The notes beneath the pieces are model-generated. The model was not told where the DNA came from, made no database searches, and was given only the letters and a program-made list of their open reading frames with translations. From positions 124,001 to 188,000 of the forward strand of contig JADHLI010000002.1 of the NCBI GenBank assembly GCA_016780775.1: a stretch of 64,000 nt of DNA, given 5' to 3'. Source of the stretch: Alphaproteobacteria bacterium (GTDB taxonomy: Bacteria; Pseudomonadota; Alphaproteobacteria; Puniceispirillales; Puniceispirillaceae). The position numbers were made by a program, and so were the translations under genes. Shown here in pieces: positions 37,468 through 46,753 of this stretch (position 1 is its first letter; each line of letters starts with the position of its first letter).

Positions 37468-37508
37468 ATATTAATTTGTCAGCTTCACACCCAAAAATGG
37501 AGACATTT

Positions 37509-38153
37509 ATGTCAGACATAACACAGATTGACGCATCTTTGCGTTCTCGGGTCGGTAAGGGGTCCGCCCGTGCGGCACGCCGCGCAGGTAAGATCCCAGC
37601 CGTCATTTATGGCGATAAACAGCCCCCTCTTACTATTGAAATGGAAGCGCGCGTGGTTCGCAAAGTTATTCACGAACCAGGTATTTTTGGCCGCCTTTTG
37701 AATATCAAAATCGATGGGAAGGATAATACTGTCCTGACCCGTGATATCCAAATGCACCCAGTATCAGAAGAGCCGTTGCACATGGATATGCTGCGCGTTG
37801 GCGCTACATCAACAGTAGCTGTTGCGGTACCGGTTGAATTTATCAATCACGAAAAATCACCTGGCCTTAAAATTGGCGGTGTATTGAACGTGGTTCGTTT
37901 TGAAGTTGAATTGAACTGTCCAGCGGGAGATATCCCTGAGAAGATCGTCTGCGACCTAGACGGCGTGAAAATTGGCGATTCAATCCACATCAGCGCGATG
38001 GAATTACCCCAAGGGGCAACCCCAACTATTACTGACCGTGACTTCACTGTCGCGACCTTGCAGTCACCAGGTGGCGGGGTCAAGAACGAAGATGAAGAAG
38101 GCGGCGACGGCGACGGCGAAGCAGCTGACGGCGATACAGCAGCAGAAGATTAA
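37509..38153 (+). CDS. rplY: 50S ribosomal protein L25/general stress protein Ctc
   Basis: This long-form L25 (CTC/TL5 type) binds 5S rRNA in the large subunit. The 214 residues show the L25 N-terminal domain (SRVGKGSARAARRAGKIPAV, IYGDKQPPL, DIQMHPVSEEPLHMDMLRV) and the C-terminal beta domain (VPVEFINHEKSPGLKIGGVL, CPAGDIPEKIVCDLDGVKIG). The tail is acidic and low in complexity (EDEEGGDGDGEAADGDTAAE). I chose ATG 37509 because GGAG lies six bases upstream; the longer frames starting further upstream cover the leader hairpin. It ends 27 bases before a strong terminator. Confidence 0.95.
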   Translation: MSDITQIDASLRSRVGKGSARAARRAGKIPAVIYGDKQPPLTIEMEARVVRKVIHEPGIFGRLLNIKIDGKDNTVLTRDIQMHPVSEEPLHMDMLRVGATSTVAVAVPVEFINHEKSPGLKIGGVLNVVRFEVELNCPAGDIPEKIVCDLDGVKIGDSIHISAMELPQGATPTITDRDFTVATLQSPGGGVKNEDEEGGDGDGEAADGDTAAED

Positions 38154-38179
38154 GCTCTGCGGCCTTATCCAATTATTAC

Positions 38180-38221
38180 AAAAGGGCTGTCAGGGTATTT
38201 TAGCCTGCCAGCCCTTTTTTT
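38180..38221 (+). terminator. Rho-independent terminator after rplY
   Basis: AAAGGGCTG(T)CAGG (38181-38194) pairs with CCTG(C)CAGCCCTTT with one mismatch, closing on a short loop (GTATTTTAG), and is followed by a run of seven Ts ending at 38221. It should separate the prs-rplY unit from pth. Confidence 0.85.
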
Positions 38222-38293
38222 GCATCTGCCAGTTTAAAACAAGCTATATGTGGGTTCCTGCCCATTCAACTTTTAAAAAAAGGAACATGCGCC

Positions 38294-38908
38294 ATGCTAT
38301 GGGTCGGTCTTGGAAATCCGGGGTCATCTTATGCAAATAATCGGCATAATGTCGGGTTTATGGCACTGGATCAGATAGCCAGCGATTACAGCTTTTCTGA
38401 TTGGAAAACAGGCAAATCATCAGCTGAAGCCTCTGGCCTTATTGACGGGAAGAAAATCCGCCTGCTGAAACCTTTAGCCTATATGAACCGTTCCGGTCTG
38501 CCTGTTGGACAAAGCGCAAATTACTATGATATCGGGGCAGATAACATCATTGTCTTTCATGATGATATTGATTTGGGCGCAGGGAAAATGCGCATCAAAC
38601 AAGGCGGCGGACATGGCGGGCATAATGGCTTGCGCGATATTGACCGCCATATGGGCAAAGAATATTGGCGTGTTCGCATAGGGGTTGGCCGGCCAGACAC
38701 CAGCCAAGATGTCGATAAATGGGTTCTGTCTGACTTTAGCAAGCAGGAGCGTGCAGACTGGCTAACTTCCCTAATAGAGGCAATATCAGCTGAATGTCCG
38801 CGCCTGATCGATATGGATATGGCCACATTTGCCTCAAAAGTAGCGTGGCGTGCGCCGGCCCCAAATGGGCAGAAAGAAACAAAGCAAGGAGATAAAAATG
38901 GGCTTTAA
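38294..38908 (+). CDS. pth: Peptidyl-tRNA hydrolase Pth
   Basis: Pth recycles peptidyl-tRNAs dropped from ribosomes. The 204 residues show MLWVGLGNPGSSYANNRHNV (with the catalytic His), LLKPLAYMNRSGLPVG, VFHDDIDLGAGKMRIKQGGG (catalytic Asp), HGGHNGLRDI and GVGRPDTSQDVDKWVLSDF. It ends 11 bases inside the next gene, ychF, suggesting coupled translation. It follows the rplY terminator, so it probably has its own promoter; none was clearly recognised. Confidence 0.96.
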   Translation: MLWVGLGNPGSSYANNRHNVGFMALDQIASDYSFSDWKTGKSSAEASGLIDGKKIRLLKPLAYMNRSGLPVGQSANYYDIGADNIIVFHDDIDLGAGKMRIKQGGGHGGHNGLRDIDRHMGKEYWRVRIGVGRPDTSQDVDKWVLSDFSKQERADWLTSLIEAISAECPRLIDMDMATFASKVAWRAPAPNGQKETKQGDKNGL

Positions 38909-39998
38909 CTGCGGAATTGTTGGCTTGCCAAATGTAGGCAAATCCACCTTGTTTAATGCGCTGACAAAAACCGCCGCAGCAGATGCGGCCAATTATCCAT
39001 TTTGCACCATTGAGCCAAATACCGGCAGGGTGGCTGTACCTGACCCGCGCCTAGATGCGATTGCTGGCCTTGCTAATTCGGCTGAAGTTCTGCCAACCTT
39101 CCTTGAATTCGTAGATATTGCAGGCTTGGTTCGCGGCGCAGCTAGTGGCGAGGGGCTTGGTAACCAGTTTCTAGCCAATATCCGCGAGGTAGATGCGATA
39201 GCTCATGTTCTGCGCTGTTTTGAAGATACAGACATTACCCATGTTGAAGAAACAGTTGACCCGGTGCGGGACGCGGCAACAGTGGAAACCGAACTCATGC
39301 TCGCAGATTTAGATAGTCTAGAGCGGCGGATGACTGCGCTTACAAAAAAGACACGCGGCGGTGATAAACAGGCAGCAGCTGATCTGGCGTTAATGGAAAA
39401 AATCTTTGCCTGCCTATCAGATAATCGCCCAGCTCGCGCTTGCGAGGGGTTGGATGAGGCAGAACAAGCGCGCCTGCCCCAATTACAACTTCTTACCTCT
39501 AAGCCAGTTTTATATGTCTGTAATGTGGGCGAGGCAGAAGCGGCGACAGGCAATGCTCTGTCCCAAGCAGTAGCCGAGATGGCAGCCGCAGAGGGAGCTG
39601 CCCATGTGGTGGTCTCTGCTGCGATTGAGGCTGAGATAGCGACTTTGTCTGATGAAGATGCTGCTGAATTTTTAAGCGAGCTAGGCCTCACAGAAGCTGG
39701 GCTAGACCGGATGATACGGGCTGGGTATGGGTTGCTAGATTTGCTGACCTTCTTTACTGCTGGGCCAAAGGAAACACGGGCATGGACTGTACGGCGCGAT
39801 GCACGCGCCCCAGAGGCAGCAGGGGTTATCCATACTGATTTTCAGCGCGGCTTTATCCGGGCGGAAACGGTTGCTTATGCAGATTATATTGAACATGGCG
39901 GTGAGGCTGGTGCAAAGGACGCAGGCAAGCTGCGCATAGAGGGCGCTGACTATCCAGTAAAAGATGGCGATATCTTCCATTTCCGCTTTAACGTTTAA
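38898..39998 (+). CDS. ychF: Redox-regulated ATPase/GTP-binding protein YchF (OLA1 family)
   Basis: YchF is a ribosome-associated OBG-family P-loop ATPase. It has 366 residues from ATG 38898 with AAGGAG upstream. The G1 motif is GIVGLPNVGKSTLFNALTK, the switch region FVDIAGLVRGAASGEGLGNQ, then IREVDAIAHVLRCF and the adenine-specifying KPVLYVCNVGE in place of NKxD. The C-terminal TGS domain has LTFFTAGPKETRAWTVRRDA and HTDFQRGFIRAETVAYAD. It overlaps pth by 11 bases and ends at a bidirectional terminator facing petC. Confidence 0.97.
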   Translation: MGFNCGIVGLPNVGKSTLFNALTKTAAADAANYPFCTIEPNTGRVAVPDPRLDAIAGLANSAEVLPTFLEFVDIAGLVRGAASGEGLGNQFLANIREVDAIAHVLRCFEDTDITHVEETVDPVRDAATVETELMLADLDSLERRMTALTKKTRGGDKQAAADLALMEKIFACLSDNRPARACEGLDEAEQARLPQLQLLTSKPVLYVCNVGEAEAATGNALSQAVAEMAAAEGAAHVVVSAAIEAEIATLSDEDAAEFLSELGLTEAGLDRMIRAGYGLLDLLTFFTAGPKETRAWTVRRDARAPEAAGVIHTDFQRGFIRAETVAYADYIEHGGEAGAKDAGKLRIEGADYPVKDGDIFHFRFNV

Positions 39999-40041
39999 TA
40001 TGCGGCAACCTACACGGCCCGTTCAATAATAACGCTTAAAA

Positions 40042-40073
40042 AAAGAGCCAGACGGCGTACCATCTGGCTCTTT
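40042..40073. terminator. Bidirectional rho-independent terminator between ychF and petC
   Basis: AAAGAGCCAGA (40042-40052) pairs perfectly with TCTGGCTCTTT (40063-40073) over an 11-base pair stem with a 10-base loop. A- and T-rich flanks on both sides (AAAAAA before, TTTAATTATT after) let it act for ychF reading right and petC reading left. Confidence 0.85.
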
Positions 40074-40101
40074 AATTATTATAGGGTAACTGGCTTGATG
40101 T

Positions 40102-40857
40102 TTACTTTTTCACATCTGCCCAGATAAAGCGCATCGCGCCATAAGACAGACCTGATAACAACACTAGGAATATCAGTACGGCAACGCCGGTACGCTTACG
40201 TGTTTCCATCGCTGGTTCTGCTGTCCATGCAAAGAAGTTTACCAAATCCTTTGCAATCGCATCAGCCGAGCTATCTGCACCATCAGCATATTCTACATCA
40301 TCGCCATAAAGTGGCTGAGGCATCGCAATCATATTCCCAGAATAGGCGGCATTGTAATACATACCTTCTGGCACATTCATATGCGCTGGTGCATCCACAT
40401 AAGAGGTTAGCAAGCTATAGAGATAATCTGCCCCATTTGGACGTGCTTTGAAAATCAGGGAAAGATCCAAAGGATATGCCCCATTATTAGCAGCACGTGC
40501 CGCATTTTCATTTGGATAAGGCGCTGGGAAATGGTCAGCAGGCACCGCTGCCCGCATGAACATTTCACCCTCATCATTTGGGCCATCTTCGACCTCATAT
40601 TCAGCAGCAATCGCTTTAATCTCATCCGCGTTATAGCCTAAATCAGCCAGATTACGGAACGCGATATAATTTAGCGAGTGACAGCCTGAACATACCTCAC
40701 GATAGGCCTGAAAGCCGCGCTGCATAGCCGCTTTATCAAAAGTACCCAACGGTCCATCAAATGACCATTCAGCATTCTTTAGCTCTCCGCCGCCACCAGC
40801 TGCAAATACAGGGCTGGTAAATAGCACAGCTGCAAGTACACAAAGAAGCTTTTTCAT
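40102..40857 (-). CDS. petC: Cytochrome c1, bc1 complex
   Basis: This haem c subunit passes electrons from the Rieske protein to cytochrome c. It has 251 residues from ATG 40857, with a cleavable signal peptide [20 protein letters not shown], haem attachment EVCSGCHSLNY (C56, C59, H60), the axial Met region MIAMPQPLYGDDV, and a C-terminal anchor GVAVLIFLVLLSGLSYGAMR. The start shares one base with the petB stop (TAATG). The longer open frame extending into petB is not used. It closes the petABC operon. Confidence 0.96.
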   Translation of the reverse strand: MKKLLCVLAAVLFTSPVFAAGGGGELKNAEWSFDGPLGTFDKAAMQRGFQAYREVCSGCHSLNYIAFRNLADLGYNADEIKAIAAEYEVEDGPNDEGEMFMRAAVPADHFPAPYPNENAARAANNGAYPLDLSLIFKARPNGADYLYSLLTSYVDAPAHMNVPEGMYYNAAYSGNMIAMPQPLYGDDVEYADGADSSADAIAKDLVNFFAWTAEPAMETRKRTGVAVLIFLVLLSGLSYGAMRFIWADVKK

Positions 40858-42113
40858 TATACTTTCTCCTTTGGTGCTGCTGCTGCCCCTGCCATAGCGC
40901 CGCCACCAGTAAAGATGGGTTTGGATATGGATTGAGGGAGAGGGCGCGGTGTTTCTATCACCGACAGAACTGGCAGAAGAACAAGGAAATGGACGAAATA
41001 CCAAACCGTTGCCAGACGACCAACCAGCACATACAAGCCTTCAGCTGGCATCGCACCGATATATCCTAGAAGCACGCAATCTGCTAGCAACAGCCAGAAG
41101 AAGATCTTAAAGATCGGACGGAAGCGCCCTGAGCGAACCGGTGAGCGATCGAGCCATGGCAAGATAAACAGAACAGCAATGGCGCCGAACATAGCCAGCA
41201 CACCGCCTAGCTTGTCTGGTACTGCACGCAAAATCGCATAAAATGGCAGGAAGTACCATTCTGGAACGATATGAGCAGGTGTCTGCAGCGCGTTTGCCGG
41301 AATATAATTATCTGGATGCCCCATAAAATTAGGGAAGAAAAACACGGCTGCTGCAAAGAAGGTCAAGAACACAGACAAGCCAAAGAAATCCTTAATAGTA
41401 TAGTAAGGATGGAATGGCAGCGTATCCTGTGGGCCTTTGGTATCAATTCCCAACGGGTTGTTAGAGCCAAAGCGATGCAAGGCTACAAGGTGAAGAACCA
41501 CCACGCCAACAATCACGAAAGGCAGCAAGAAATGCAACGAGAAGAAGCGGTTCAAAGTTGGATTATCTACCGAAAACCCGCCCCAGAGCCAAGTTACAAT
41601 CGCTTCACCTACACCCGGAATAGCTGAGAACAAATTAGTGATAACTGTTGCACCCCAGAAAGACATCTGCCCCCAAGGAAGCACATAGCCCATAAAGGCA
41701 GTTGCCATCATCAGCAACAAAATCACTACACCTAAAATCCATAGTAATTCACGTGGCGCTTTGTAAGAGCCATAATAAAGGCCTCTAAAGATGTGAATAA
41801 ACACCACGATAAAGAAGAAACTAGCGCCGTTCATATGAATATAGCGCAAGAGCCAACCATGATTCACATCGCGCATAATCCGTTCAACAGATTCAAAAGC
41901 ATAATCCACATGCGCTGTATAGCTCATCGACAGGGCAATCCCTGTGATGATCATCACCACGAGCGAAATCCCTGCAAGAGAGCCGAAATTCCAAAAATAA
42001 TTTAGATTTTTCGGTGTTGGATATTCATTAGCCTCATGATTGAGAAATGAAAAAATCGGCAGACGATGGTCAATCCATCTAACAGCCGGATTTGAGAATT
42101 GTTTTTCAGACAT
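40857..42113 (-). CDS. petB: Cytochrome b, bc1 complex
   Basis: This is the membrane core of ubiquinol-cytochrome c reductase, with eight transmembrane helices, two haems b and the Qo and Qi quinone sites. The 418 residues show [80 protein letters not shown] and the Qo motif [16 protein letters not shown]. The His pairs that ligate the haems are in the HMNGASFF and HFLLPF helices. It follows petA by 68 bp and overlaps petC by one base. Confidence 0.97.
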   Translation of the reverse strand: MSEKQFSNPAVRWIDHRLPIFSFLNHEANEYPTPKNLNYFWNFGSLAGISLVVMIITGIALSMSYTAHVDYAFESVERIMRDVNHGWLLRYIHMNGASFFFIVVFIHIFRGLYYGSYKAPRELLWILGVVILLLMMATAFMGYVLPWGQMSFWGATVITNLFSAIPGVGEAIVTWLWGGFSVDNPTLNRFFSLHFLLPFVIVGVVVLHLVALHRFGSNNPLGIDTKGPQDTLPFHPYYTIKDFFGLSVFLTFFAAAVFFFPNFMGHPDNYIPANALQTPAHIVPEWYFLPFYAILRAVPDKLGGVLAMFGAIAVLFILPWLDRSPVRSGRFRPIFKIFFWLLLADCVLLGYIGAMPAEGLYVLVGRLATVWYFVHFLVLLPVLSVIETPRPLPQSISKPIFTGGGAMAGAAAAPKEKV

Positions 42114-42181
42114 AACCTGATACTTCCTCTTTTTTAGCTTTGCGCCTGAGCTTCACTGCCAGACGCCAAGAAACAACGTCT

Positions 42182-42742
42182 CTAGCCGATACGAATAACC
42201 TGATCAGACAGGAAAGTGTAAGGCGGGACTTCCAAATTAGTTGGCGCCGGCCCTTTGCGAATGCGTCCGGACGAATCATAGTGCGAGCCGTGACATGGAC
42301 AGAACCAGCCATCATATTCCCCGCGAACTTCGCCCACTTTCTGGCCAAGCGGCACACAACCTAGATGTGTACACACCCCTAACACCACCAGATATTCCGG
42401 CTTTTGCACACGCAAGCCATCTTCTTCTGGATCGCGCAAATCAGTGGTTGCAACCTCAGCAGCCTCTGCGATTTCTGCTTTTGTGCGGTGGCGAATGAAA
42501 ATAGGCTTACCGCGCCATTTCAGCGTAATAGACTGACCTTCTGAGATTTTTGAAACATCCACTTCGATAGAAGCCAATGCCAGCGTATCTGCAGCAGGGT
42601 TCATCTGGTCAACCAGAGGCCACACAAAAGCGCCAGCACCTACCGCACCCATCGCATAAGAAGCTACAACAATAAAATCCCGGCGCGACTTATGTCCTTC
42701 GGGCGCAGTTGTAGCGTTTGTTGTCGATTTAGATTTAGCCAT
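42182..42742 (-). CDS. petA: Rieske iron-sulfur subunit, bc1 complex
   Basis: This is the [2Fe-2S] subunit that oxidises ubiquinol at Qo. The 186 residues start with [20 protein letters not shown], a Tat-type signal anchor. The cluster boxes are CTHLGC (C124, H126, disulfide C129) and CPCHGSHYD (C148, H151, disulfide C150), and [12 protein letters not shown] completes the fold. It is the first gene of petABC. The 189-bp gap to hemF contains T-rich runs on the plus strand but no clear hairpin terminator. Confidence 0.96.
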   Translation of the reverse strand: MAKSKSTTNATTAPEGHKSRRDFIVVASYAMGAVGAGAFVWPLVDQMNPAADTLALASIEVDVSKISEGQSITLKWRGKPIFIRHRTKAEIAEAAEVATTDLRDPEEDGLRVQKPEYLVVLGVCTHLGCVPLGQKVGEVRGEYDGWFCPCHGSHYDSSGRIRKGPAPTNLEVPPYTFLSDQVIRIG

Positions 42743-42931
42743 TTTTCCCCTCTTCCCTTCTCCCAGCGATGTCGAACCACTACCGTTCTTAAAAAAAGCT
42801 GAAAGATTCGGGATTATTCATAGCAAAGTTTGCTGAAAAAGCCTACAGCCCTTACCTTTAAAAAATAGGGTTTTTTTAGGTTTTTTTCTATTTGGAAAGC
42901 TGTGACAGATTGTCTTACCCTTCAAAGCTGC

Positions 42932-43822
42932 CTATGGCCACCTGACTTCGGGGGGCAAAGACATTAAAATAGCCTCAATATTGCCGCCTGTCTTTAGCCC
43001 AAACAGGGTGCCACGGTCATAAAGCAAGTTAAATTCCACATAACGCCCGCGGCGAACCAGCTGATGATGGCGGTCTGCCTCTGTCCAACTTTTTTCCATC
43101 GTGCTGCGTACAATCTGATTATAGCTTTGATTAAAGCTCTTGCCCACATCGCGGGTAAAATCGAAATCTGCCTGCCAATCCCCACTATCTAAATAATCAT
43201 AGAAAATACCGCCTGCTCCCCGCGGCTCATTCCGGTGTTTCAGGTGAAAATATTCATCACACCATTTCTTATACTTCGCGTAATATTCATCATCATGGCG
43301 CATGCAACATTCTTGCAAATCCTTGTGAAAGGCTTTTGCTTCTACCTCAGCTGGCATTATCGGGGTTAGATCGCCGCCGCCCCCAAACCACGCTTTGGAA
43401 GTAACCACAAAGCGGGTATTCATATGTGCGGCAGGAACAAACGGGTTTTGTGGATGGGCAACCAGCGAAATCCCGCCTGCCCAGAAACGGCCATCCCCTT
43501 CAGCACCTGGTATTTGGCTGCGAAAAGAGTCAGAAAACAAGCCATGCACAACCGATATATTGACGCCTACTTTTTCAAAGACGCGGCCCTTCATTACCGA
43601 AATCTGGCCACCGCCGCCGCCATCGCGTTGCCAGTTTTGGCGCTCAAAATTGCCCGCAGGTTGGCCTTTTTCGCGGGCTATCTGGGTGTTATCCGCTATG
43701 TTTTCAATCTCTTCAAAACCAGCACAAATAGTATCACGCAGGGATTGAAACCAATCCGCAGCCCCAAGACATCGCTCAGCTAGCATGCCTGTTAGGTGCC
43801 CCTGCCTGTCAACATGTTCCAT
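42932..43822 (-). CDS. hemF: Oxygen-dependent coproporphyrinogen III oxidase HemF
   Basis: HemF converts coproporphyrinogen III to protoporphyrinogen IX with O2, indicating aerobic haem synthesis. The 296 residues show [81 protein letters not shown] and [20 protein letters not shown]. Its ATG shares one base with the cca stop (TAATG). Placement before petABC on the same strand is common, linking haem supply with cytochromes. Confidence 0.96.
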   Translation of the reverse strand: MEHVDRQGHLTGMLAERCLGAADWFQSLRDTICAGFEEIENIADNTQIAREKGQPAGNFERQNWQRDGGGGGQISVMKGRVFEKVGVNISVVHGLFSDSFRSQIPGAEGDGRFWAGGISLVAHPQNPFVPAAHMNTRFVVTSKAWFGGGGDLTPIMPAEVEAKAFHKDLQECCMRHDDEYYAKYKKWCDEYFHLKHRNEPRGAGGIFYDYLDSGDWQADFDFTRDVGKSFNQSYNQIVRSTMEKSWTEADRHHQLVRRGRYVEFNLLYDRGTLFGLKTGGNIEAILMSLPPEVRWP

Positions 43823-45042
43823 TATTCATCCCCTCCAGCTGCCAATAATTCTTCACCCGTCATGGTAAAATTACTTGCAACCCACATCGCTTCTAACTGC
43901 GCGAGCTTTGCCCCAATTTCATTACCAGTAAGCTCAAACGCTGTCTTAACATCCCCTCCCCTTACAGGACAGCGCGGCAACTGAAAACTGGCAATATGCC
44001 GCAGACGCGCATCATCTGGCGCAACAAGACCTGCCAGTACCGCCTCAGCATAAGCAAAAACCGCATCAGGATACAGAATATAGACAGCCTGTTGCCAAGC
44101 CTGTGTGCCCAGCATGGATAGCTGCTCTTCAGGCCAGCCTGCCGCTAGCCGCTTTGCCTGTTTGATATCGCGGCGGCTAAGCTTTAAATGCACTGCCGCA
44201 TTTACGCTCTGCCCTTTGCCAAGTAATAGAGCTAAACGCTCATTAAAATTTAATAATGGCCATATAATACGAATTTTCGCCATCTGGTCGGCTGCCAAGA
44301 TAAAGTTTTTACCAAACACAGCCCTATCCACCGCAAGCGCTTGCATCTCTGCTATCATTGCCTCAGCGCCAATGCCCTGACATAATTTTTCCAGCTCTGT
44401 TGCAATACGCTCAACAGATAATGAAGCTAGGCCCTCTAGAGCGGCTTGTAGGGCATCACGGTCGCTATCAGCCATCCATAAATTTGGATATTCTGCGCGA
44501 AACCGCAGCGCCCGCAGCAAGCGCAAATAATCCTCTGCCAGCCTTTTCCCAGCATCTCCGATAAAACGCAAACGCCCTTCTTTTAAATCTGCTAGCCCGC
44601 CTACGGGATCATAGAGATTACCTGCTTCATCCATATATAGTGCATTCATAGTAAAATCTCGGCGTTCAGCATCTGCCTGCCAACTTTTAGTCGGCTCAAT
44701 ACGGGCATGGCGGCCATCATGGTCATGGTCAGTGCGTAATTGGGTAACCTCTATTTGATTATCTGCCTCACGCACCGTAACAGTGCCATGACTAAGCCCG
44801 GTTTCATAAACGGCCAGCCCATGCGCGCGCGCCGCTTCCGCAAATTCTGTAATCGGAACAGAAATGGCAACATCAATATCCAGTTTTGTAATGGGAGGTT
44901 TAGAATTGCGGGGATATCTATGGGGTAAATATAGGCCCCGTACCATGCCACCAACCACCCGTGCCTCACCACCGCAAAGGCGCGCAAGATGAAAAATTTT
45001 TCGCAAGCATTTTTCAGAGAGCCAAGTTGGAGAAGGCGTCAT
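43822..45042 (-). CDS. cca: CCA tRNA nucleotidyltransferase / poly(A) polymerase family
   Basis: This enzyme adds or repairs the 3' CCA end of tRNAs. It has 406 residues from ATG 45042 with AGGA upstream. The nucleotidyltransferase head reads [28 protein letters not shown] (catalytic DxD), [39 protein letters not shown] and [20 protein letters not shown]. The C-terminal half is less conserved and helical. In bacteria without a separate poly(A) polymerase this class is usually a CCA enzyme. It overlaps hemF by one base. Confidence 0.93.
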   Translation of the reverse strand: MTPSPTWLSEKCLRKIFHLARLCGGEARVVGGMVRGLYLPHRYPRNSKPPITKLDIDVAISVPITEFAEAARAHGLAVYETGLSHGTVTVREADNQIEVTQLRTDHDHDGRHARIEPTKSWQADAERRDFTMNALYMDEAGNLYDPVGGLADLKEGRLRFIGDAGKRLAEDYLRLLRALRFRAEYPNLWMADSDRDALQAALEGLASLSVERIATELEKLCQGIGAEAMIAEMQALAVDRAVFGKNFILAADQMAKIRIIWPLLNFNERLALLLGKGQSVNAAVHLKLSRRDIKQAKRLAAGWPEEQLSMLGTQAWQQAVYILYPDAVFAYAEAVLAGLVAPDDARLRHIASFQLPRCPVRGGDVKTAFELTGNEIGAKLAQLEAMWVASNFTMTGEELLAAGGDE

Positions 45043-45104
45043 TTTATCCTGCCCTGTTTGATGAAGACACACAATTTGATAAAAACGCACAACAAACCAG
45101 CTGT

Positions 45105-45365
45105 TTAATTTTCCTTAAACTTTCCAGGCTTTATTTGACCATCTTCAATATAGGCTGGCTGATAGCTCATATCTGGCACACCAGACCCAGTTTCAAGCAA
45201 CAACCCGCCTGCTAGCATAACAGCAATCGTCACTGCACCTGCGATGACATATCGATAAGGCATGATAGCTTCGCCGCGCATATGCCGACCAGCCATCCGG
45301 GTCAGTAATGCCAGAACCAGCAAACCAGCCAGTATCGCCGCCGCGATAATCAGATATTTTCGCAA
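45105..45365 (-). CDS. DUF6111-family small membrane protein
   Basis: This 86-residue protein has two transmembrane helices (YLIIAAAILAGLLVLALLTR and YVIAGAVTIAVMLAGGLLLE). Its end, MSYQPAYIEDGQIKPGKFKE, matches the conserved tail of DUF6111 proteins, which lie between cca and the NUDIX gene in alphaproteobacteria. A TTG start at 45365 is chosen because AAGGAGG lies five bases upstream and the helix begins just after; the longer frame overlaps the NUDIX gene. No function is known. Confidence 0.75.
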   Translation of the reverse strand: MRKYLIIAAAILAGLLVLALLTRMAGRHMRGEAIMPYRYVIAGAVTIAVMLAGGLLLETGSGVPDMSYQPAYIEDGQIKPGKFKEN

Positions 45366-45400
45366 AACTGCCTCCTTCTTATTCTCATTTAAACCAACAT

Positions 45401-46003
45401 CTATTTGGCATCTACCAGCAAAACCGCTAACTGCCTTAGCATCGCTGCTGTTGCGCCCCAAATCATCGGCTGGCTATCTTTTACCTGCCAGTAATGACGC
45501 CTCTGCCCGTCTCTTATCAACGCATATTTCTCAAATTTTTCTAACTGCACCAGCGGGTTGGCAGGAGCAAACCAAACCTCTTCCACCTCTTCTGGGGCAG
45601 GACAGAGAATATCATCTAGCACTTCCACAGGCTCATTACAAAACCCAACTGTCAAATCGACCATATAATTTGTACTGGTCAACACTGGCGGCAAATACCC
45701 CTCTATCGTGACGAGGTCAGTTAAAAGGCCTGTCTCTTCCTCAGCTTCACGCAAAGCTGTGACCGCTGGGCTATCATCATTAGCTTCTGGCTTGCCCCCT
45801 GGAAAACTGACCTGCCCTGCATGGATACGCAAATGCTGGGCGCGCTTTGTCAGCAAAATCTCTAAACCCGCCGCACCTTCAGCAAACAGCATCAAAACCG
45901 AAGCTGGCCGCGATGGCGCATTACCTAAATAAGCTGGCCGTTCGCCCCGAAATGGTTGCGGCGTATCGGAAACAAGCTTAGCGATTTTGTTTCTGGTAAC
46001 CAT
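45401..46003 (-). CDS. NUDIX hydrolase, CoA pyrophosphatase (NudL-like)
   Basis: This 200-residue NUDIX protein has the box FPGGKPEANDDSPAVTALRE then AEEETGLL (GX5EX7REUXEEXGU with G, E, REAEEETG) and the CoA-pyrophosphatase-type preceding sequence LLTKRAQHLRIHAGQVSFPG. LPPVLTSTNYMVDLTVGF is also typical of the NudL/YeaB class. ATG 46003 is used; its A is the last base of the DUF1285 stop (TAATGG), so the two are coupled. It forms an operon with DUF1285, DUF6111 and cca. Confidence 0.9.
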   Translation of the reverse strand: MVTRNKIAKLVSDTPQPFRGERPAYLGNAPSRPASVLMLFAEGAAGLEILLTKRAQHLRIHAGQVSFPGGKPEANDDSPAVTALREAEEETGLLTDLVTIEGYLPPVLTSTNYMVDLTVGFCNEPVEVLDDILCPAPEEVEEVWFAPANPLVQLEKFEKYALIRDGQRRHYWQVKDSQPMIWGATAAMLRQLAVLLVDAK

Positions 46004-46536
46004 TAATCTTTCCCGTCCTCCTCTAGCGGAAAGGCAAAATAGGCACCATCCGACCACAAACCTGACCCGTTCTGTTCTGCAATATAGCTAGCCAGCTGAT
46101 AATAAACCGGTCGGCTGAGTTTTGCGAGCAAGCCTTTTTCAAGCTGCATATATGGTTGCAATACAAAAGGAGCAAGCGGGCTTTTGCGAAATATCAATGG
46201 GTGCGCACTGGACAGCAAATGAACGCGCTCAATATTGTCGGTTAGCTTAATCTCTGCCTTTTCCCCACTACCCTCTATTTCAGCAGCAGTGATAACAAAG
46301 GCAGCATCCTCCACCTCTATCTTGCCAAATTCAACAGGCGTGCGCAGCCAATGCTGGCCAGCTTCATCACAGGACAATACCGAGCTGAACAAAGTAACTA
46401 AGGCCGGACGCTTAATCAGACTACCTTCATGGAACCATTGTCCATCTTTATCGATTCTCATCTGAAAGTCTTTTTCGATAGCTTTGGGTCTATTTGCACC
46501 TTTTTCAGCATCAAATTTTGGTTTATCTGCACTCAT
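46003..46536 (-). CDS. DUF1285-domain protein
   Basis: This 177-residue protein reads DFQMRIDKDGQWFHEGSLIK, RPALVTLFSSVLSCDEAGQH, WLRTPVEFGKIEVEDAAFVI, then SSAHPLIFRKSPLAPFVLQP and YMQLEKGLLAKLSRPVYYQL. This is DUF1285, a small conserved family in alphaproteobacteria with a solved fold but no assigned reaction. ATG 46536 has AGAGG upstream; the longer frame to 46626 is not supported. It is the first gene of the DUF1285-NUDIX-DUF6111-cca-hemF run. Confidence 0.88.
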   Translation of the reverse strand: MSADKPKFDAEKGANRPKAIEKDFQMRIDKDGQWFHEGSLIKRPALVTLFSSVLSCDEAGQHWLRTPVEFGKIEVEDAAFVITAAEIEGSGEKAEIKLTDNIERVHLLSSAHPLIFRKSPLAPFVLQPYMQLEKGLLAKLSRPVYYQLASYIAEQNGSGLWSDGAYFAFPLEEDGKD

Positions 46537-46753
46537 TATGCCTCTTTGCACCCCATATTTCCGCTCAGATCCTATTGTAACCTGCGGATTATGGCAAAAA
46601 ACAGCGTTTTTCAGAAAAAACTTCATCTTGTAAACGGTTTTCTAACCTTTTTCTGAGACAATGCAATTTCATTAGGTCTGTGCAGACGCAAAACCACGCC
46701 CTGTAGCATGGCCTAGTTAACCTGGTCCACATCTGAATAAACAGGGATATTTG

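Noticed and set aside
40858-41004. N-terminal extension of cytochrome c1 into petB
   Set aside because: A clear signal peptide starts at ATG 40857, and the extension is just petB read in another frame.
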